A stretch of DNA of 64,000 nucleotides from Lota lota (GCA_026745465.1 JACYXH010000310.1:2170501-2234500), one strand, 5' to 3'. Positions 1 through 31,107 are shown, numbered from the stretch's first letter. The notes: generated from the letters alone by a model not told the origin. Numbers and translations: made by a program.

Positions 1-239
1 ACTGTCTAGTAAAAATCAGAAACAAAATAAAGATGATCCTACAATCTCCTTCTGGGTCATAATGGATGATAATGTCCCACAATGCCAAGCAGCCAAAATG
101 GGCTTGGCAGCATTCGATAACAGAATTGCCTCACCTCTGCATCTTTATCTCCAACCTACTGACTAGAATTAATTTACTACACTTTTATCTAAAGTGAATC
201 ACAGTGTTTGTTTGTTTTTGAGACATTAATGAGCAGGTA

Positions 240-375
240 TGATTTATGCATCTTTCTTCAGGATGCCTGTAGTTGGAATCCAAGAATTGTGGTTTGAACC
301 CAACACCTTTTGGCTGGGACTCAAACACCCTAGTAATCACTAGACTCTCCTACACCCTGTCCCAATAGGCCTGCT
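240..375 (-). mobile_element. tRNA-derived SINE fragment
   Basis: On the minus strand a tRNA-like head with an A-box-like tctagtgattacta is followed by a B-box-like gggttcaaacc (291-301 on the plus strand), and downstream by cctgaagaaagatgcataaa, which resembles the gagcaagatgc motif of the copy at 38190-38375. Confidence 0.5.
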
Positions 376-2716
376 GTCCAATGGCAGACCAAGAGCGATA
401 AGTGATGAGAGGTCAGTTCCACTATTACAGTACAGGAAGTATATTTGAGTACAGCAGCATGCATTAACTCATTGTTAAACAGGGAGTGAGACAGAGAGAG
501 CTATAAATAACCGAGAGGGATCGAACGCTGTCAATCATCTGTCAAGAAAGAACAGCGCGACCAAAGCATTGTAGCGGATGCTACCTTTAACCTTTCTTTT
601 CCCCACATTCAGTTTTTTACAAATTTTTGCTTCTGGCTTCTGAGAATTTGGAACACATTTTGCAAGTCACTTTGTACTCCAACGATGTGTATTTAAACTG
701 TAACTGTCCCTTTTTAGTGATCACCATTCATCGGTCCACTGCTGCCTATGTGCTCGACTATGTGAGTATAGAAGCTTCTCAACCTTGGGGTTTCTCAACT
801 CAAGTAACTCTTATGAAGTTCATCTCATTCAACCCATCCATTAAAAATAAAGACTTTCCGGCCCTCTTTTGGACGAGTTTATACAAATTGACTCAATTTG
901 TGATTTCAGTGGCTTAAAGATCCTCAGTGGCTGCAGCCAAGTTAGTGTTGAATTATTGAAATGGAATTATGAGTGGAAAAAACACTGGCCTAAATGTATA
1001 TCCTGAACCCCTGCATTTTACCAAATCGTTCTTCGGATCTCATCTTATAAATACTGATGGGACGCTGTGAAAAAAAAGAAATTCCTGATTCATCTTTAAT
1101 GAGCGGACATGCTTTTCTGAATAGGATGGGGAAACCGTGTTCCAACTGACACCTGTTCTGCACTATTTCAGAAACCAGGGGAGCCGTGTGTCAGTTTGGG
1201 AAAGAGCTATGAACTCTGGCAGGGTTTCTTTTTACTGTAAATCCATGTGCAAATTATTAAATCAGCCTTTTTCTAACGGCTCAAACAATGAAGAAGTCAA
1301 AGCCTTGAAAAATGTGGCGACATTTGAATAGTAAAAGGGAGTATTATGAATGAAAAAAATATGTCTTTCATCAGTGTCCTTCAGTGAGTGTCCTTCAGAA
1401 TGGGATTGGCAAAGGCTAAAACAGTAGCCTGTGGCTTCATCAATTAGTTTTTACGAAAGAGTGAATATTCAACACATCAACTCGTTCTGTATACTGTGGA
1501 AGAGTAAGATGCCAATTATCTCTAAAAATAAAGTAAAAGACTAGTATTATACTATTCCAGCTTGAAATAACAATATACTTAGGCAGCTTGAGTGCACAGT
1601 GCAGTACATGCTAACTAATAATTCACACAGAAAAGGCCAATAAGATGTAGTGAAAAGGCCTTGTCCTTCATGCTATAGGTCCATAGACTCCCTTCCCTGT
1701 GAAAAGGTTGCGATACAATTGAGTGGACAGAGAAGAGCTCCCTGATTGTGCATGTGCACCTTACTGGATCCTTACATTGATTCCACTCATTGACTACTTT
1801 GCATCTCACGGCTCAATACCCCCCTGTCCAGGCCTGATGGAGTAGAGAGCTGGGTCATTCAGAGGTAATCCTGGGGGTTTTAGGCAGTTTAATTTCAATA
1901 GATAACAAAGTAAATGTGGCGTTCTCTGGGATCATAACAAATACAAATGGTGATTTAGGAGGTAGGTGGGGGGCATTGTACTAGTAATTATGATATTGTG
2001 TTGATTTAAGAGGAACAAGATTTCATACCTTTTTACTGCATCATTGATTTCAGTCACGGTTCATCTGCACTGGCTCTCCCAATAGTCGAATGAGTTCAAT
2101 AAATGTGAGCGGTCATTTTGTGATTAATCAGGGAACGCAAAATCTTTTTTTTTATTGTATTCGTGGCATTTATTTATATTTTTTATAAATTACCGAATAT
2201 GTTTAATGAACAAAGTATTAGGTAAGGTAAATTAATAATGAATAAACAATAGAGTCAATATTTGATTGTATTGTGAGATCTAGAGTGCTTTTAATATAAT
2301 AAGAATTTCAAGGAATCAGACACTTGATGGCTATGCGTGGGGCTGTTCGCTACAGCTAGTTGAATTTGAAAAAAAAAAAGTAGTGCTGCAGCACTTGAAT
2401 GCAATCAAAGTGTCTGCTAAGTGAATACCAATGCAAATGTCTGTCATCCATATGCTTTTTCTTTTTGAGACATATATTTCTAAGTTCAGTGGCATTTATG
2501 AAATGTATGAAATGTTGGTGGTGCGTTACGGGGTAGGCCTACTGGTTGTCATTCGCCCATTGCTGGGCTGTCATTCTCCCAGCTGTAGTAAACATCATTG
2601 AGTTTGATGAGTATGATGATCCGTAACTGTCCAAGATGGGGTGACAGTGTTGCCTAGTAACCATGGCACATGGTGACCTTATCGCTTTAGTTATGAAAAT
2701 GTATGAAGTGCCTTGT

Positions 2717-2717
<1 letters not shown>

Positions 2718-2771
<54 letters not shown>

Positions 2772-2790
2772 TTCTCCTTCTCTCTCTCAC
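2718..2790. repeat. (TC)n microsatellite
   Basis: An uninterrupted CT run of about 45 bases, then a few imperfect units. Confidence 0.95.
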
Positions 2791-3702
2791 ACCAATTTAT
2801 TTTGTGAATGTTTGAGCATGTTTTCTTATTCACTTTTTAGATTAAGTGTGAAGGGGAGTGAGTAAGTGAGCGAGTGAGTGAGTTTGTGTGCAAAGCGGAC
2901 AGTCGGATCATAAAGAGGGACTACCGGACCAACGGCACTATTTCAAACACCTTGAGAAGATAGACAGTGGTGCTACAAGGCCATGGCCATGTAGACTACG
3001 ATTTAAACTATATGTAAAGTGTATGTAAATACCTTTGAGATTAAAACATATCACAATGAACTACACTAAAAGGATTTGGGATTCTAGAGATTTAGGAGCA
3101 GGATATCATGTGGTTTTAATACCTTGGCGTATGATTTTTGATAAGATTACCATAGGTCTATGATCTCCTTTATTGATCTCCTGATCTTTACATTTCAAAC
3201 AACATCAAATATTGAACTTAGTCTGGGCTAAATACTCAGAATGTATTCACACAGTTAATAAAGTGCTGCATAGCTATGTGTGTAACCGTCTCTTGGATGT
3301 GTTGCTTTGTCTAGTAGTGCATTCCAATCCCATAACCAAAATAGACATCAATGAGTCATATTCACCTAACAGCCTATCCAGTTAAACGTGGACAGCAATA
3401 CTCCATCCAACTGCACTCAAGTCTCCTCACAGACCAAGAGGACAGGCAAGTCTCGGCCAACCCAAACACCCCTCCCCCGAAACACCACCCCCCCACGCCT
3501 GGCGACGCCATCGTATCACAGCAACCGGCTTTTTACTGCAGTGTTGCTCCAATGTCCCCATAGGGAGCCCAGATGTAAGCACTTCTGCGCCACACACACA
3601 AACTTCAGACGAAACAACATCTGCACAGCTGTGTTGTCATCTGCCACACACAGAGGATAAACTCATGATCACATATGGGAGTGTTTATCCACACACACCC
3701 AG

Positions 3703-3734
<32 letters not shown>

Positions 3735-3839
3735 GCATAACATGCACACACCCCTCTTGGTGAACTCTACAGACAGCTAGGGGGCAAGTCGGTGCAGATG
3801 GCAGCACCAGTGTCAAGGGAGTAGCATCAAATCCGCAGT

Positions 3840-3885
3840 GAGTGTGTGTGTGTATGTGTGTGTGTGTCTTCGTGTGTGTGTCTTC

Positions 3886-3916
<31 letters not shown>

Positions 3917-3927
3917 GGGGGGGGGGG
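3840..3927. repeat. (GT)n followed by a 27-base G homopolymer
   Basis: Imperfect GT repeats with cttc interruptions lead into a run of 27 G at 3901-3927. Confidence 0.95.
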
Positions 3928-4192
3928 TTGCAGGGTGGATGGCAGGTAGGGAAGAGGGCTCCCATCTGGCACACACACAGCCACCCACCCCACCCGCCCC
4001 CGTACCCTGCGCCCCCCCCCCATGGCTGGCACGCTGCCCTGGGGGCATCGGCAGTGTTTAGCCCGCAGAAATGCCTGTCAAGAGGGAAGTCACCTTGTGC
4101 AAAACGCTGTACTCTCAGGGCGGTGCTTTCATCGCCCGACGCCGCAATCCTGGGAGGGGAGTAGGGAAGCAGGGGGACGGGCCGTGCGTGGG

Positions 4193-4341
<149 letters not shown>

Positions 4342-4720
4342 GAGGGGAGGGGGGGTTACATCAAAACGCTGTGCTGCCGTCTGGCCCTAATTCCAACTGA
4401 CAGTTTGGACGCTTGAGAATGCCCAAGTGGAATTATTAAGTGGCCGTAACATTCAAGGAGCCCCGTGCCTCATGTCAAAATCTACATCGCAGATTGGAAG
4501 TCACGATCATGGATGACTCTGTCCTTCCTCAGTGTGCAGATTGTAACGGTAAAAAACTTTGAAAAGTTAGATTCTCATTTGTGCTTCCTATATTTGACAC
4601 AAAACAATTAAGGACAGCATTTGAAAATCTGCGTTATAGTCCTCCTTCTCTGGATGCGACGAGCAGCAGAATTTTCTAGACCTCAACCCCCCTTAAACAA
4701 GGTTTTATGGCACACCTCGG

Positions 4721-4736
4721 GTGTGTGTGTGTGTGT

Positions 4737-4815
<79 letters not shown>
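4721..4815. repeat. (GT)n microsatellite
   Basis: About 47 GT units with one change (gtat) at 4740-4742. A smaller CA run follows at 4962-4986. Confidence 0.97.
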
Positions 4816-4819
<4 letters not shown>

Positions 4820-4962
4820 GAGGTAGCTTCTAGGTGTGACCTGGAGTGACTGTTGCAGGGCAGCGGGCCAACACAACAGGAAAAGCTGCACTGAGCTTTA
4901 TGGGTAGGACCATGTGGTCTGATCAACCCCCTCACCTCCTGTACATGTACACAAACATACCC

Positions 4963-4994
<32 letters not shown>

Positions 4995-6728
4995 ACTCCC
5001 CCCCTTAATCCACCCCTACTTTTTCACGGCCCTACCCCCCTCAGCCTTTAATTACTCGCTATCCAGTATCACAAGGAGATGCCAACAGATGCCTGGTGTC
5101 TAAGACGGGCATTATGTTCTTAGAGCATGCACTGCAGGTAACAATGATTTTTTCCAGGGCTGCTGGTTATTGTAGCGTTGTCGCGGAGGGCATAAAAATA
5201 AACTACCAAGGAGGTCCGCGCGCAGTTTGGGGTCACATGGTCTCGTGGTCGGAGCAAAACAAGACGTTGCCGTCAGTGTGTTTGCTGAACCTATGAGCAA
5301 CTGATAGGATTAATGTTTCTATGGGTTGGTTATAGGGCTAAGGCTATGCTATTCAGGCTAACTATCGACATCCACAAGATACGTTTACGAGAATGAAAAA
5401 AAAGATGACAATATTACACAATAACCATAAGAAAAACTGTGGCAATTGTCTAAAATCCAAATAACAATGTATTTAGCATTTTTTGTATTGATATCCTCAT
5501 GCGCAGAAGTACTGGCAACGCAGCAACAACAGGCTTCAGTGTAGCATTTGATAACATGTTACTCATCAAGAATTCAAAACAGGAGGACCCCTGGACTTCA
5601 CCCGTTGTAAGGGAATGTGTCAATCATTGAGACTCAGGGACAAAGTGGTTTGTCAGAGCCGGAGGGGGGCACACTGACCTAAATACTAAATTGTCAACAG
5701 CAATAGGCCTACATTTACCAACTGAAAGGGTGTATTTGGGAAACAATCATTTAACCCTGCTACGATAGCACTATTCCAACTGGGAGACAAGGTTTTTGTT
5801 TTTATATTTTAGTATTTTGTAGTTATTTTTACACAGAATTTAATATAGGCTGCTACAATATTCTTCTTATTAATTCAAAGATGAGGACTTAAACTGGCAA
5901 TCGAGTTATTATTGTAACTAGCTCTCTTATTTCTAATACTAATCTATGTCCTTGTTTATGTGTGTATTAATCCAAGACAGATGCTATCCCAGTATTGTTA
6001 TTGAGGTATGGTTTTGAGATTAATGATGGCATCATCAACATTCAGAGATCCTTAAATCTCACCATTCCCAGTAGATAGGATTTATCTTTAACCAGCAGCT
6101 CATGGACGGTGCCGCCTCCAGGACACTGCGTCAGTGAAACGTGGCGCCATCAAGTGGCCAGCAGTGGACGTGCAACTAAAGTAAATTATAAATCATGCAA
6201 AGTCAGATAAATCGGACAGTGTTATCGTTGAAGTTCATGATAAATAATTATTGTGTTTCGTAAGACTACTACTTTCAGCTCAAACTATAGGCCTATCCAA
6301 TCACAAGGTGGATTAGATCCGACATTCACCTTAACATGTCATAATAATCTGACTTTACAATTGAATCTTCAAAAGTGTTTGACGAACGGTAAAAATAGCA
6401 AGCACATAGATTGAATATAATCCGTACACTGCAGTTGGCTGGTTTGCAGGCTATGGGTTATTTTCAAGAAAATCAGGGGAAACTTTGCCTAATCGGATCC
6501 TCACTTAAATTAATTGTTATCTGACCTTTTGCTCTGTGTACTGTAGGTTACCTCATGTTAAAACCAGTAGGCGACTTTCTTGCATGTGTTGTGTTCGCGA
6601 CTATGCACCCGTAGCTCAATACTGGGCTGACCTACAAAACCACGCGAGAGTGCTGATGCTCAGCAGCAGAACCCCGGAGTGTCGTAAATACTCGCTCTTG
6701 ATAAGAGTCGACGAAGCTTGACACACAA

Positions 6729-6901
<173 letters not shown>

Positions 6902-7726
6902 TCGACCTCGCGAAAGCGAAAAATAAAAACAACAGGGTCATCACTGCCTGGTAACAAGCACTAGCTCCTCATTGGCCCCTGCGTGTTGGATTTATCATTC
7001 CCTCGCATTAAACGACGTGTGCTTTTTTAGGCTACATATACGCGCACGCATGCAGTATTGAAGTACTGAGGCATTATGAGAGGCAGTAGAGACACGGGAC
7101 CGAATTCTGTCTGCTCTTTCTCTCAGATGTCTATTTTTGTCTCTCACACATTTAGACGTGGATATTTACAAAATAGAGTTGAAACGAGCGTAATAACGTC
7201 AGGCTTTATTTTTTCTACTGAAAATATCTTGTTCGTCACCCAGGGTAGAAGGTAGCCCCTAGTTACAAAGCTGTGACATTGCTATTTCAAGTCCTCCAGG
7301 GTTCTCATCCTTCACGTCAACACCTCCTCTGTAATTGGCTGAGTTGCCCCTAAAGTGCCCCAAGCATCTCCATTACAATATCTACATATTGGCTTAAGCA
7401 ACCGGCTTTACAAAGGTGTGACAACAACTGTCACAAGCTATTTATAGACATAGATATGGGCTACAACATTGACTATTTGAATAGTTTAATTCTTGATTTT
7501 CTTCCTGATGCTGAGCCCCTCTCTGCTTGATCACATGATAAAAGGCATCTAGGCATGTCAGATCAGTTTACAACATAACTGAATTACTCTGTTGTTCTAG
7601 TGAGAATACGTCTATAAAAGATAAGACTATAAAATATATCTATCTATAAAATCCCCACTTGATTGCCACATTCATGTCCCAACATTTTTGCAGCGTAGTC
7701 ACCATCAAAGTAACCTATCGAGCATC

Positions 7727-7728
<2 letters not shown>

Positions 7729-7796
<68 letters not shown>

Positions 7797-7817
7797 CACA
7801 CACGCACACACACACAC
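7729..7817. repeat. (CA)n microsatellite
   Basis: About 33 perfect CA units, then imperfect units. A second array, (GT)n, follows at 7965-8026 in the opposite orientation. Confidence 0.95.
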
Positions 7818-7962
7818 CTCCATTCAACAGCCGAGAAAGTGTTACGCAACATCATCAAGCAACACAACTCCTCATGCGTGCCACAGCTCACACCTATGCA
7901 AAGCAAATCTGTCTCCACCTAAAGTGTCGTGAGAAGAGCTAATTTAAATGGGACTTATGGCT

Positions 7963-8027
<65 letters not shown>

Positions 8028-8379
8028 CACCACCCCGGCCGAGATCCACTTGGATCCCACTAGAAACTAAAAAGGAAGCGGAAACCGAGAACAAATAAAG
8101 AAAGGCAGATCCTTGGGGATGGGTTGAGATGGTGACAGAAGAGCCCCCCCTCCCTCCATCACATTCACTCTAAATGGGGAAAAGAACGAGTGCTTAATTG
8201 TAGCATCTGTGAAGCTACGGAAGAGGTGTCGGAAGCCGCATCATGCATCTGTTAATTGGCACCAACAGGTAGCAGATGCAGGGATTAAGTGTCTGCCAAT
8301 TAGTAAGATGGACCCCATGAGCCCTGATTAGGGCCAACTATCTAATAGAGGGAGAGGGGGAGAGAGAGTGGGGAAGAGA

Positions 8380-8466
8380 GACCGACAGAGACAGACAGAG
8401 ACAGAGACAGAGACAGAGACAGAGACAGAGACAGAGACAGAGACAGAGACAGAGACAGAGACAGAG
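8380..8466. repeat. (ACAGAG)n hexanucleotide tandem repeat
   Basis: About 14 nearly identical hexamer units, unlike the dinucleotide arrays elsewhere in the window. Confidence 0.95.
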
Positions 8467-10765
8467 AGAAAAAGTAGTGGTAGAAAGAAGAATTTGTGAG
8501 AGGATAGCGTAAGTGTGGTACATCAATATGAAAGTAATATGAAAGCAACTGGTTGTGTTGGTAAAAAATTACGAATTGAAAATGGCAAATTGGTGAAGAA
8601 AAAGCCTCAGATAACTACACATGAGAAATTGACAGTTGACAACGAAACAGTTGAAGACCTAGTGTTTCAGAAATTGTTTTTCTTTATTCTTGTAAACATT
8701 TCATTATTTTACATAAATAACAATTATTTATGGTGTTGAGAAACACAAGGATAGGCAATTGATTAGGAGTTTGTGTGCGTATAAATCCGGCTACCTGTGG
8801 AATTTCAGGATAATGCAAACTGCTGATGGAAATGATCTGGAATCATCTGATTATTGAGATAGACGTCATGTAGGACATAATTCTATTCTGTAAAGACCTT
8901 TCCCCAAAACAACTGCAATCCTTAACTTCTGAGGAGATTGTGGAGGTAAAAACAGCTCACTTCTTCAAGTAGTTTGGATCAGTACTTTATATTTAAATAT
9001 AAAGTAATCATTGAACGATTTGCTGCTCTGGTTAATATGAAACCAAAACACATAGCCACATATTTAAATTGATAAATAAATAAATAAATGTATTTATTTA
9101 TATATATGTATATATATCCCTATGTATAAGTATACATATTTGTTTCTATATTGTTCTGTGTAAAGAGTTTTGACAATCTACTTAAAGTCACAATGTGTAA
9201 CATTTCATCTAGCTCGTAGTTTAAAATGACCTGTAGTCTATGCTGATCCAAAGTGATTTCAATAATATTATCAATAAAATCACATCCTATAACTGATAAA
9301 GTTAAAAATGCCCGTAATTCTCTCTTTGTTTTCATCCTTACTATCAACATCAAAATCCCTCCCACTCATGCCACCCACCCAGCCGAGCTACGTTGGTTTG
9401 CGTCACAGCTGAACAGCCAGTTAGAGTGGACAGAACAGTTTTTTTAATTCTGAAAGTCTATCGCCTACTAACTGGGAGGGTCTTAATCTTACACATTTTG
9501 TGTTTAAATCAAATAAAATTGATTTTAAACTTGGAAAAATACATTCTGGTTGGATAAAAGTGCTGTCACATCAACATTACATTGATGTAATGTTGTAATG
9601 CAATGTAGTGAGTATCAGTCTGCTTTCAAGTTCTGTTGTACCAGTAAGCATGTTATACCAATATGCATGCTGCATACAAGTCCAATGAGTAGTAAACACA
9701 GCCCATCTCCCAGCACTATATGTTTTATCTACTGTTCAAATATTTAAACCAGCAGCCAAACAAAAATAATAAAAAACATCTATCCGTTTAAGAATAAACA
9801 ATAATTGCAATTGTAATGTACACAGTCCCATCGCCATATAACAAATAAATCATCTAAAATGCCGTATATTGATGAAATCGAATAATTAAAACAATCATAA
9901 AACAACAACATTTACTCCACAATTCCAAATATTTGAGGAAGAGAATTCAAAAGCCCATCTGTTAAAATAGAAAAAAAGGCAAAATCTTAGTAGTCTGCAA
10001 AATTTGTCATCTCATGTAACAATTAAAAACCCATCAACATCATTAACGTACACTTTAAATTGAATTGACCATTGCTAACATCTTCATTGGTGTCTTCATC
10101 TGATTTGATTATTAATATAAATATTATTAAAGGTATAATATGTTTTAACATTTCCGCATTAAAATATCTAAAACGACTTGACCTATGTTATATATTTTAT
10201 TGAGTTGTGTACTTACATTATCCCAAATGTTTCCAACAATTTTCAAACCCAGAGAAATCCATAATTTTATTCAAGGCAACGCTCCGTTACATTGGTGAGT
10301 TCTCATGTCAATGGCATCATATTGTCTTTATACCCTAACTTTTGGGGTAACAGGGGAAAACAGTAATCCAGTAGAGACCAAATTGATTTTGTTTTTCACA
10401 CATAGATTTTACAATGGCGGGTCATTAAATGTTTAGTTTTTTTCTCTGTCCGAGAGAATGATGCCATTTGCGTTCGATAGTGTTTCCAATACCTTGACTA
10501 TATTTGTACTATTTCAAATGGGTAAAATCGTATTTAATAAAAAAGTATATCTCTCTCCCTCTCACCAACACACTGACAACGGACCATCAGTGAATAGCTC
10601 CTTCGCTCCGTGCACACTCTGACTCAAAACTTGATCATGCACGGGAACGATTTTTGTTGGGTTTTCTCCGCAGAGAAGACATAATCAAATACACTGTCTA
10701 AATTTCGCTTTCTGTTTTGTGTAAAAAACGTTTGTGATAGTTTCCACCAATGTCCACACCTCAAA

Positions 10766-10828
10766 AGTCAGTTTAACCTGTATTGTAGGCTTGACAGTCT
10801 ATGTTTAGTCAGTTTAACCTGTATTGTA
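10766..10828. repeat. Two identical 22-base direct repeats
   Basis: agtcagtttaacctgtattg plus two bases occurs at 10766-10787 and again at 10807-10828, spaced 41 bases apart. Confidence 0.9.
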
Positions 10829-11633
10829 TACAGTCTGTGCGTTACACCCACACCGGAGCTCCACTTGCAACAGTTTAATGGCTTTTTACTGTTGTAGAGC
10901 TAGTAGGATACACTCATAAACAGTGATTATATCCAACATTTTGAAACGTGAGACGTCTCCGGTTTAATTTAGTTTCAGTTAGTCTCTTGTTTAGGGCAGG
11001 GTAATTGGTGTTTCGCCCGTTGTGTAGAAATATTGACCAAACGATGGCTATATAGAGAGCAGTGCTGCTGCCTGACCATCTACTAGCCAGGTATACGCCA
11101 CTAAACACACACACAACTTATACCCGTGATAACGTCTTTAGGTTCTGTAATTCAAAGTGTGAATATCTGTTAAATATCCAGAATCTAATTCTGTGGGAAA
11201 CCTTTTAATGGGTACGGTAAAAGTCTAAAGTTACAACAATGTTTAACATGCTCACAACATTAATTTAGTATGATGGTTTTTTACCACGAATATCAGCGCT
11301 GGGTTATCCCACATGACATTATCTACAACTGTTTGGGTAGTCGACTCTAATGGTAAATTAGCAAGGCTATTTCATTAGAATTAAATTACATAAGTAACGT
11401 GAATGACCGTGACTACATGTAAAGTGAATACAACTTTAATACATGAACTCGTCCGTGAACATGATTTCTGCCTGAGTCACGTCTGCATTGTGAGTCAATG
11501 TCACCGGCATTGTGGTGAAGCCACTCCCATGTTCCCAGACTACTTCATGACGTCATTAAACTACAACGTCCTGTGTTATTGTCTTAATTCAGAAACTAGT
11601 GGAAGGAATTACATATCATACCTTTAAAATTAT

Positions 11634-17932
<6,299 letters not shown>

Positions 17933-18220
17933 ACTGAGCCTTTTGTTTTGGAAAGGCGACCTTAAATGATTGAAAAATAAAATGACATAAAACAAATGTT
18001 TAAATAACAATATATAGCATTTGAGGTCCATGTTCCAGCCATTATATAAATTTGCTGGTATAAAAAGGTTGTAAAAAGAGACAATAGCCTACATCTTAAA
18101 TGAAAACAATGAAGAAAACACAGCAAACTATCATGCAATGAAACAGAGCCCGAGGTTTTAATTGTATGTGCCAATAATCCAACTCTAAACAAAACCTACA
18201 TTAAAAAATATACAACCTAC

Positions 18221-18290
18221 CTTGATTGTCACAGTTCTTTTCCACCAGTTTGGTTTGTCTATGCGTTCTCCCTTCCTACTTCAATGGTTG
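18221..18290 (-). other. tmprss2: Probable 5' noncoding exon of tmprss2
   Basis: On the minus strand a good donor (AAG followed by gtaggt) lies at 18221/18220, upstream of the exon carrying the tmprss2 start codon. That start-codon exon has an acceptor just before it (ending tttaag). No in-frame ATG is seen here, so it is read as 5' UTR. The right-hand boundary and transcription start are not determined. The human gene also begins with a noncoding exon. Confidence 0.45.
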
Positions 18291-19875
18291 TTGTTCCAGT
18301 TCTCTGACTGTGTCTCACTGTGGGTGGGTGTGTGTGTGGGTCCAACCATACCAACGGGTAATAAACAACCACAGCCACTCCTTCTCACTCGTTTGTGAGC
18401 GCAAGAGGCCACTTCTGTTGAACACTTAAAATGACTAACGTGATTGGCTCTTTTTTCAGTCTTCTTTTTGATGTCACTGTAAGGCAGACAAAGTCATAAG
18501 CAGAAGAGGTTTCTCTGCTAAAGAAACCTTCTTGTTAGGTACTCCTTCAACGTTTGAACTCCTTCACAGCAAAAATAAGTTTTCCAGGAGCAGGAAACTC
18601 AAGTTTCATTCCCAGAATCCCTCTTCACACACCTTGTCTTGTTTGCTTTTCCAGGTAAAGGATATGCCTTAAGTAATGACCTTATATAACATAACTTATC
18701 ATACAGTCATAAACTATACACTGTCAAAAGTGTGAAGGACTTTCTTCTGATAAATAGGTTATTCTTGCTGATGACTGATGAGGATTCTGAGCAGCAATGT
18801 AGATGAATTCAGATTGTCAATCGTTATTTTAACAGCTTAAGTAAATGGAACCAGTGGTTGCAATTCAAACCATGACCAAGCGATAACGGCTCAGTATCAC
18901 TCCATTAGCAAGGAGGGGCTAATGTACAGGAAACACACATTTAAAGGAAAGGGGCAAGGTTAAGACAGGAGCCTCTTTCTTTCTGCATATCTATTCTCCC
19001 TTCCTGGGGACGCCTCGACCTCTCGGAGCTCTTAATCAGTAACCCAGCGGTCCTTCATCCGCACACCAAGCCAATATGTGCACACCAGCCTGCTTGAAAA
19101 TGTTCTACAGCAAAACCAGAAGGCCTCAGGACTTTGAAACTTTTGTCAACATTTGAAACAAAGCCTGACTACCTTAGCGTGAAGTAAAGAGGATAAACAA
19201 GCGAGGTGGGAGGATGAATCCAGTAGGATAGAGCAGTGGTTCCAAATCAGTGTGACACACCTACCCTCGCCTCAACAAGGCACACTGGTGTTCACAGAAT
19301 AATTGTTGGAAGTGGAATTAAATATGTATTCAGGCACAGGGTACGGCAATCATAGTGAGCTAGGGAAACATGTATTGAAAGTAGTTCCTGTTTACAATAT
19401 AATTTGTTATGAGCCTATATCCATGTGACTTTATTTTTGACAATCAGCTGTGTGAAATAGCCTATTGCGTATACTGCTCATAAAATATCCCAGTAATAAT
19501 GTGTTCATGTGCATTGTTCATAATCATTCCCTACAACTTTAAGTTGGTGTGAAATTAGTGGGGCAACTAGCAGTTGTTCATTGGAGGGCGTTGTGTTTTG
19601 TTGAATGACAATGTTTTTCATTCAACTACGTAGTCAAATATTTGTGTCCCCTTTTCTGAAAAGGAATATCTGTCTTTGGTAAGCCACAAAAGGTACATTC
19701 ATTACTTCCATAATACTACCAATGCAAATATTGATCTAGTCCGAAACAAAACGTTTCACCCATTCAAAAAGGGGAGATCCCGCCAACTAGTGGCCAGCAT
19801 GTCTTAAATTACATCCAGGTTAAAATAAAGTAAAATAAAAAGTGAAACAACACATGTACCATTTCATATAAATTA
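18291..19875. other. Intergenic gap between acat1 and tmprss2
   Basis: No gene was seen. It should hold the tmprss2 promoter. A stretch around 19230 (gcagtggttccaaatcagtg) resembles the end of a hAT-type element, but no partner end was found. Confidence 0.5.
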
Positions 19876-19881
19876 TTTATT
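19876..19881 (-). promoter_or_regulatory. Polyadenylation signal of acat1
   Basis: AATAAA on the minus strand, about 260 bases downstream of the acat1 stop codon and inside AT-rich sequence, is placed as expected for the 3' end of the message. Confidence 0.6.
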
Positions 19882-20136
19882 AAACTCTTCAAGTTAAATA
19901 CTTTCCACAACAGACCTTCATCAATCTAAAGAGTGTCTTGAACAGTGGAGTCACAGAGTCAAATCATATACAGGGAAGTCTTAAAGTAAGGCAGAATGCA
20001 TGTTCAAAGTCATACATATCAACACTAGCAATGGGAGGCATGTCATTGAGGGGCATCGGACACACAAAGTAATCCAAAATACACACGTATGGAAGAGAAG
20101 GACCTAAACAGGTAGCTCTTCAGAAAAAAGGGTTTC

Positions 20137-25652
<5,516 letters not shown>

Positions 25653-25885
25653 AATTTTAGCTAATAAAAAAGGTCAGCTGCTCTCACTTTGCACCTCTAC
25701 ACCGCCTACTTCACCTTTGGACATGCATGGGAGGGGCATCTGTGTCGTCCAATCATAGTAGGGGGTGTGTGTGTAAAGCTGTGTTTCAGTGACGCTTTGG
25801 AGTCGCGTTGTATTGTGGTTGTTGTAGTTTTATGTCGATCATCATATAACTTTTACAGAATCAGGTACATCTTTTTATATGCTCT

Positions 25886-25891
25886 TTTATT
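25886..25891 (-). promoter_or_regulatory. Candidate polyadenylation signal of the MMP gene at 26124-30382
   Basis: AATAAA on the minus strand about 235 bases beyond the stop of the upstream MMP gene and about 235 bases before the acat1 start codon. The two genes would then be separated by only a few hundred bases. Confidence 0.4.
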
Positions 25892-26123
25892 TGCAATTAA
25901 GTATCTCCCTACAACATGACATTCAGTATATCAATGTTGATTTCAATATTGTATACAATACGATATGCAATATATTCAAATGTGATATTATTTATAACAT
26001 ACCATGCAATATGAAAGTAAAAGCATTTGGGGGAGTATATCATCTATACTGAGGAATTGCATGTTAGATGTTGTATATTATGTTTAACTGTATGCACGCA
26101 TGTATAGACGTGTTATGTGTGTC

Positions 26124-30382
<4,259 letters not shown>

Positions 30383-31101
30383 GGTCAGAAACAAAAGAAA
30401 AGAGGTTGGAGTTGGAGCTGTGCGCTGCGTCTTGATCTCTCTGTCTCTGGATGTGACAGGACCTTTGATGCTAGACAGAACACAGAACCTCACCTGTGTG
30501 TCTGTGTTTTGGGAGTACACAGGGGTGAAAGTCCCTTGAGCATGATGTGTGATTGGCTGATAAAACATTCTGAACAGGCCCCCTGGTTCAGGTAAACATC
30601 TAGATTGGTGGTATAGAGGAGCGATTGTTGACATGGTGAGATAATTTGCCTCTCTGGTGACATATATGCTTTTTCATTATAGAGTATGTTGCATTGATGT
30701 TATAGCTTATATCACAATTGATAAATGTAAATGGGCTATACGAGCTATTATTTGAGTGTAATTTGTTAGAAGTGGCCTAGCCATCTGTTGTTCACAGTGA
30801 CTGGCTCTGTATGAGCCCATTCAAGGCATCCATTCCCTGATTGGATCTTGCCGAGAAGCAACATTTCTCAATGGTGGAGAAACATAGGGGGCAGAGGGAG
30901 GGTTTGGTTGTTTGGTTTCAAAATCTTGCTCTCTTATGCTCTTTTCTACTCTCTCACTTTACAACCCTTTCCTACAGCAGCATTAAGAGATTACATTGAT
31001 CCCACAACCAGTATCTCTAATCGCTGTAACCTTTTCGCATATCACTTGTTGATTTAAACTTTGAAAAACAAATAATGAGCAAGATATTAAATTGAAATGA
31101 C

Positions 31102-31107
31102 TTTATT
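31102..31107 (-). promoter_or_regulatory. Polyadenylation signal of mmp13
   Basis: AATAAA on the minus strand about 205 bases downstream of the mmp13 stop codon, in AT-rich sequence. Confidence 0.6.

Noticed and set aside
19230-19290. A hAT-like end (cagtggttccaaatcagtg)
   Set aside because: No matching opposite end or target duplication was found, so it is mentioned only in the gap entry.
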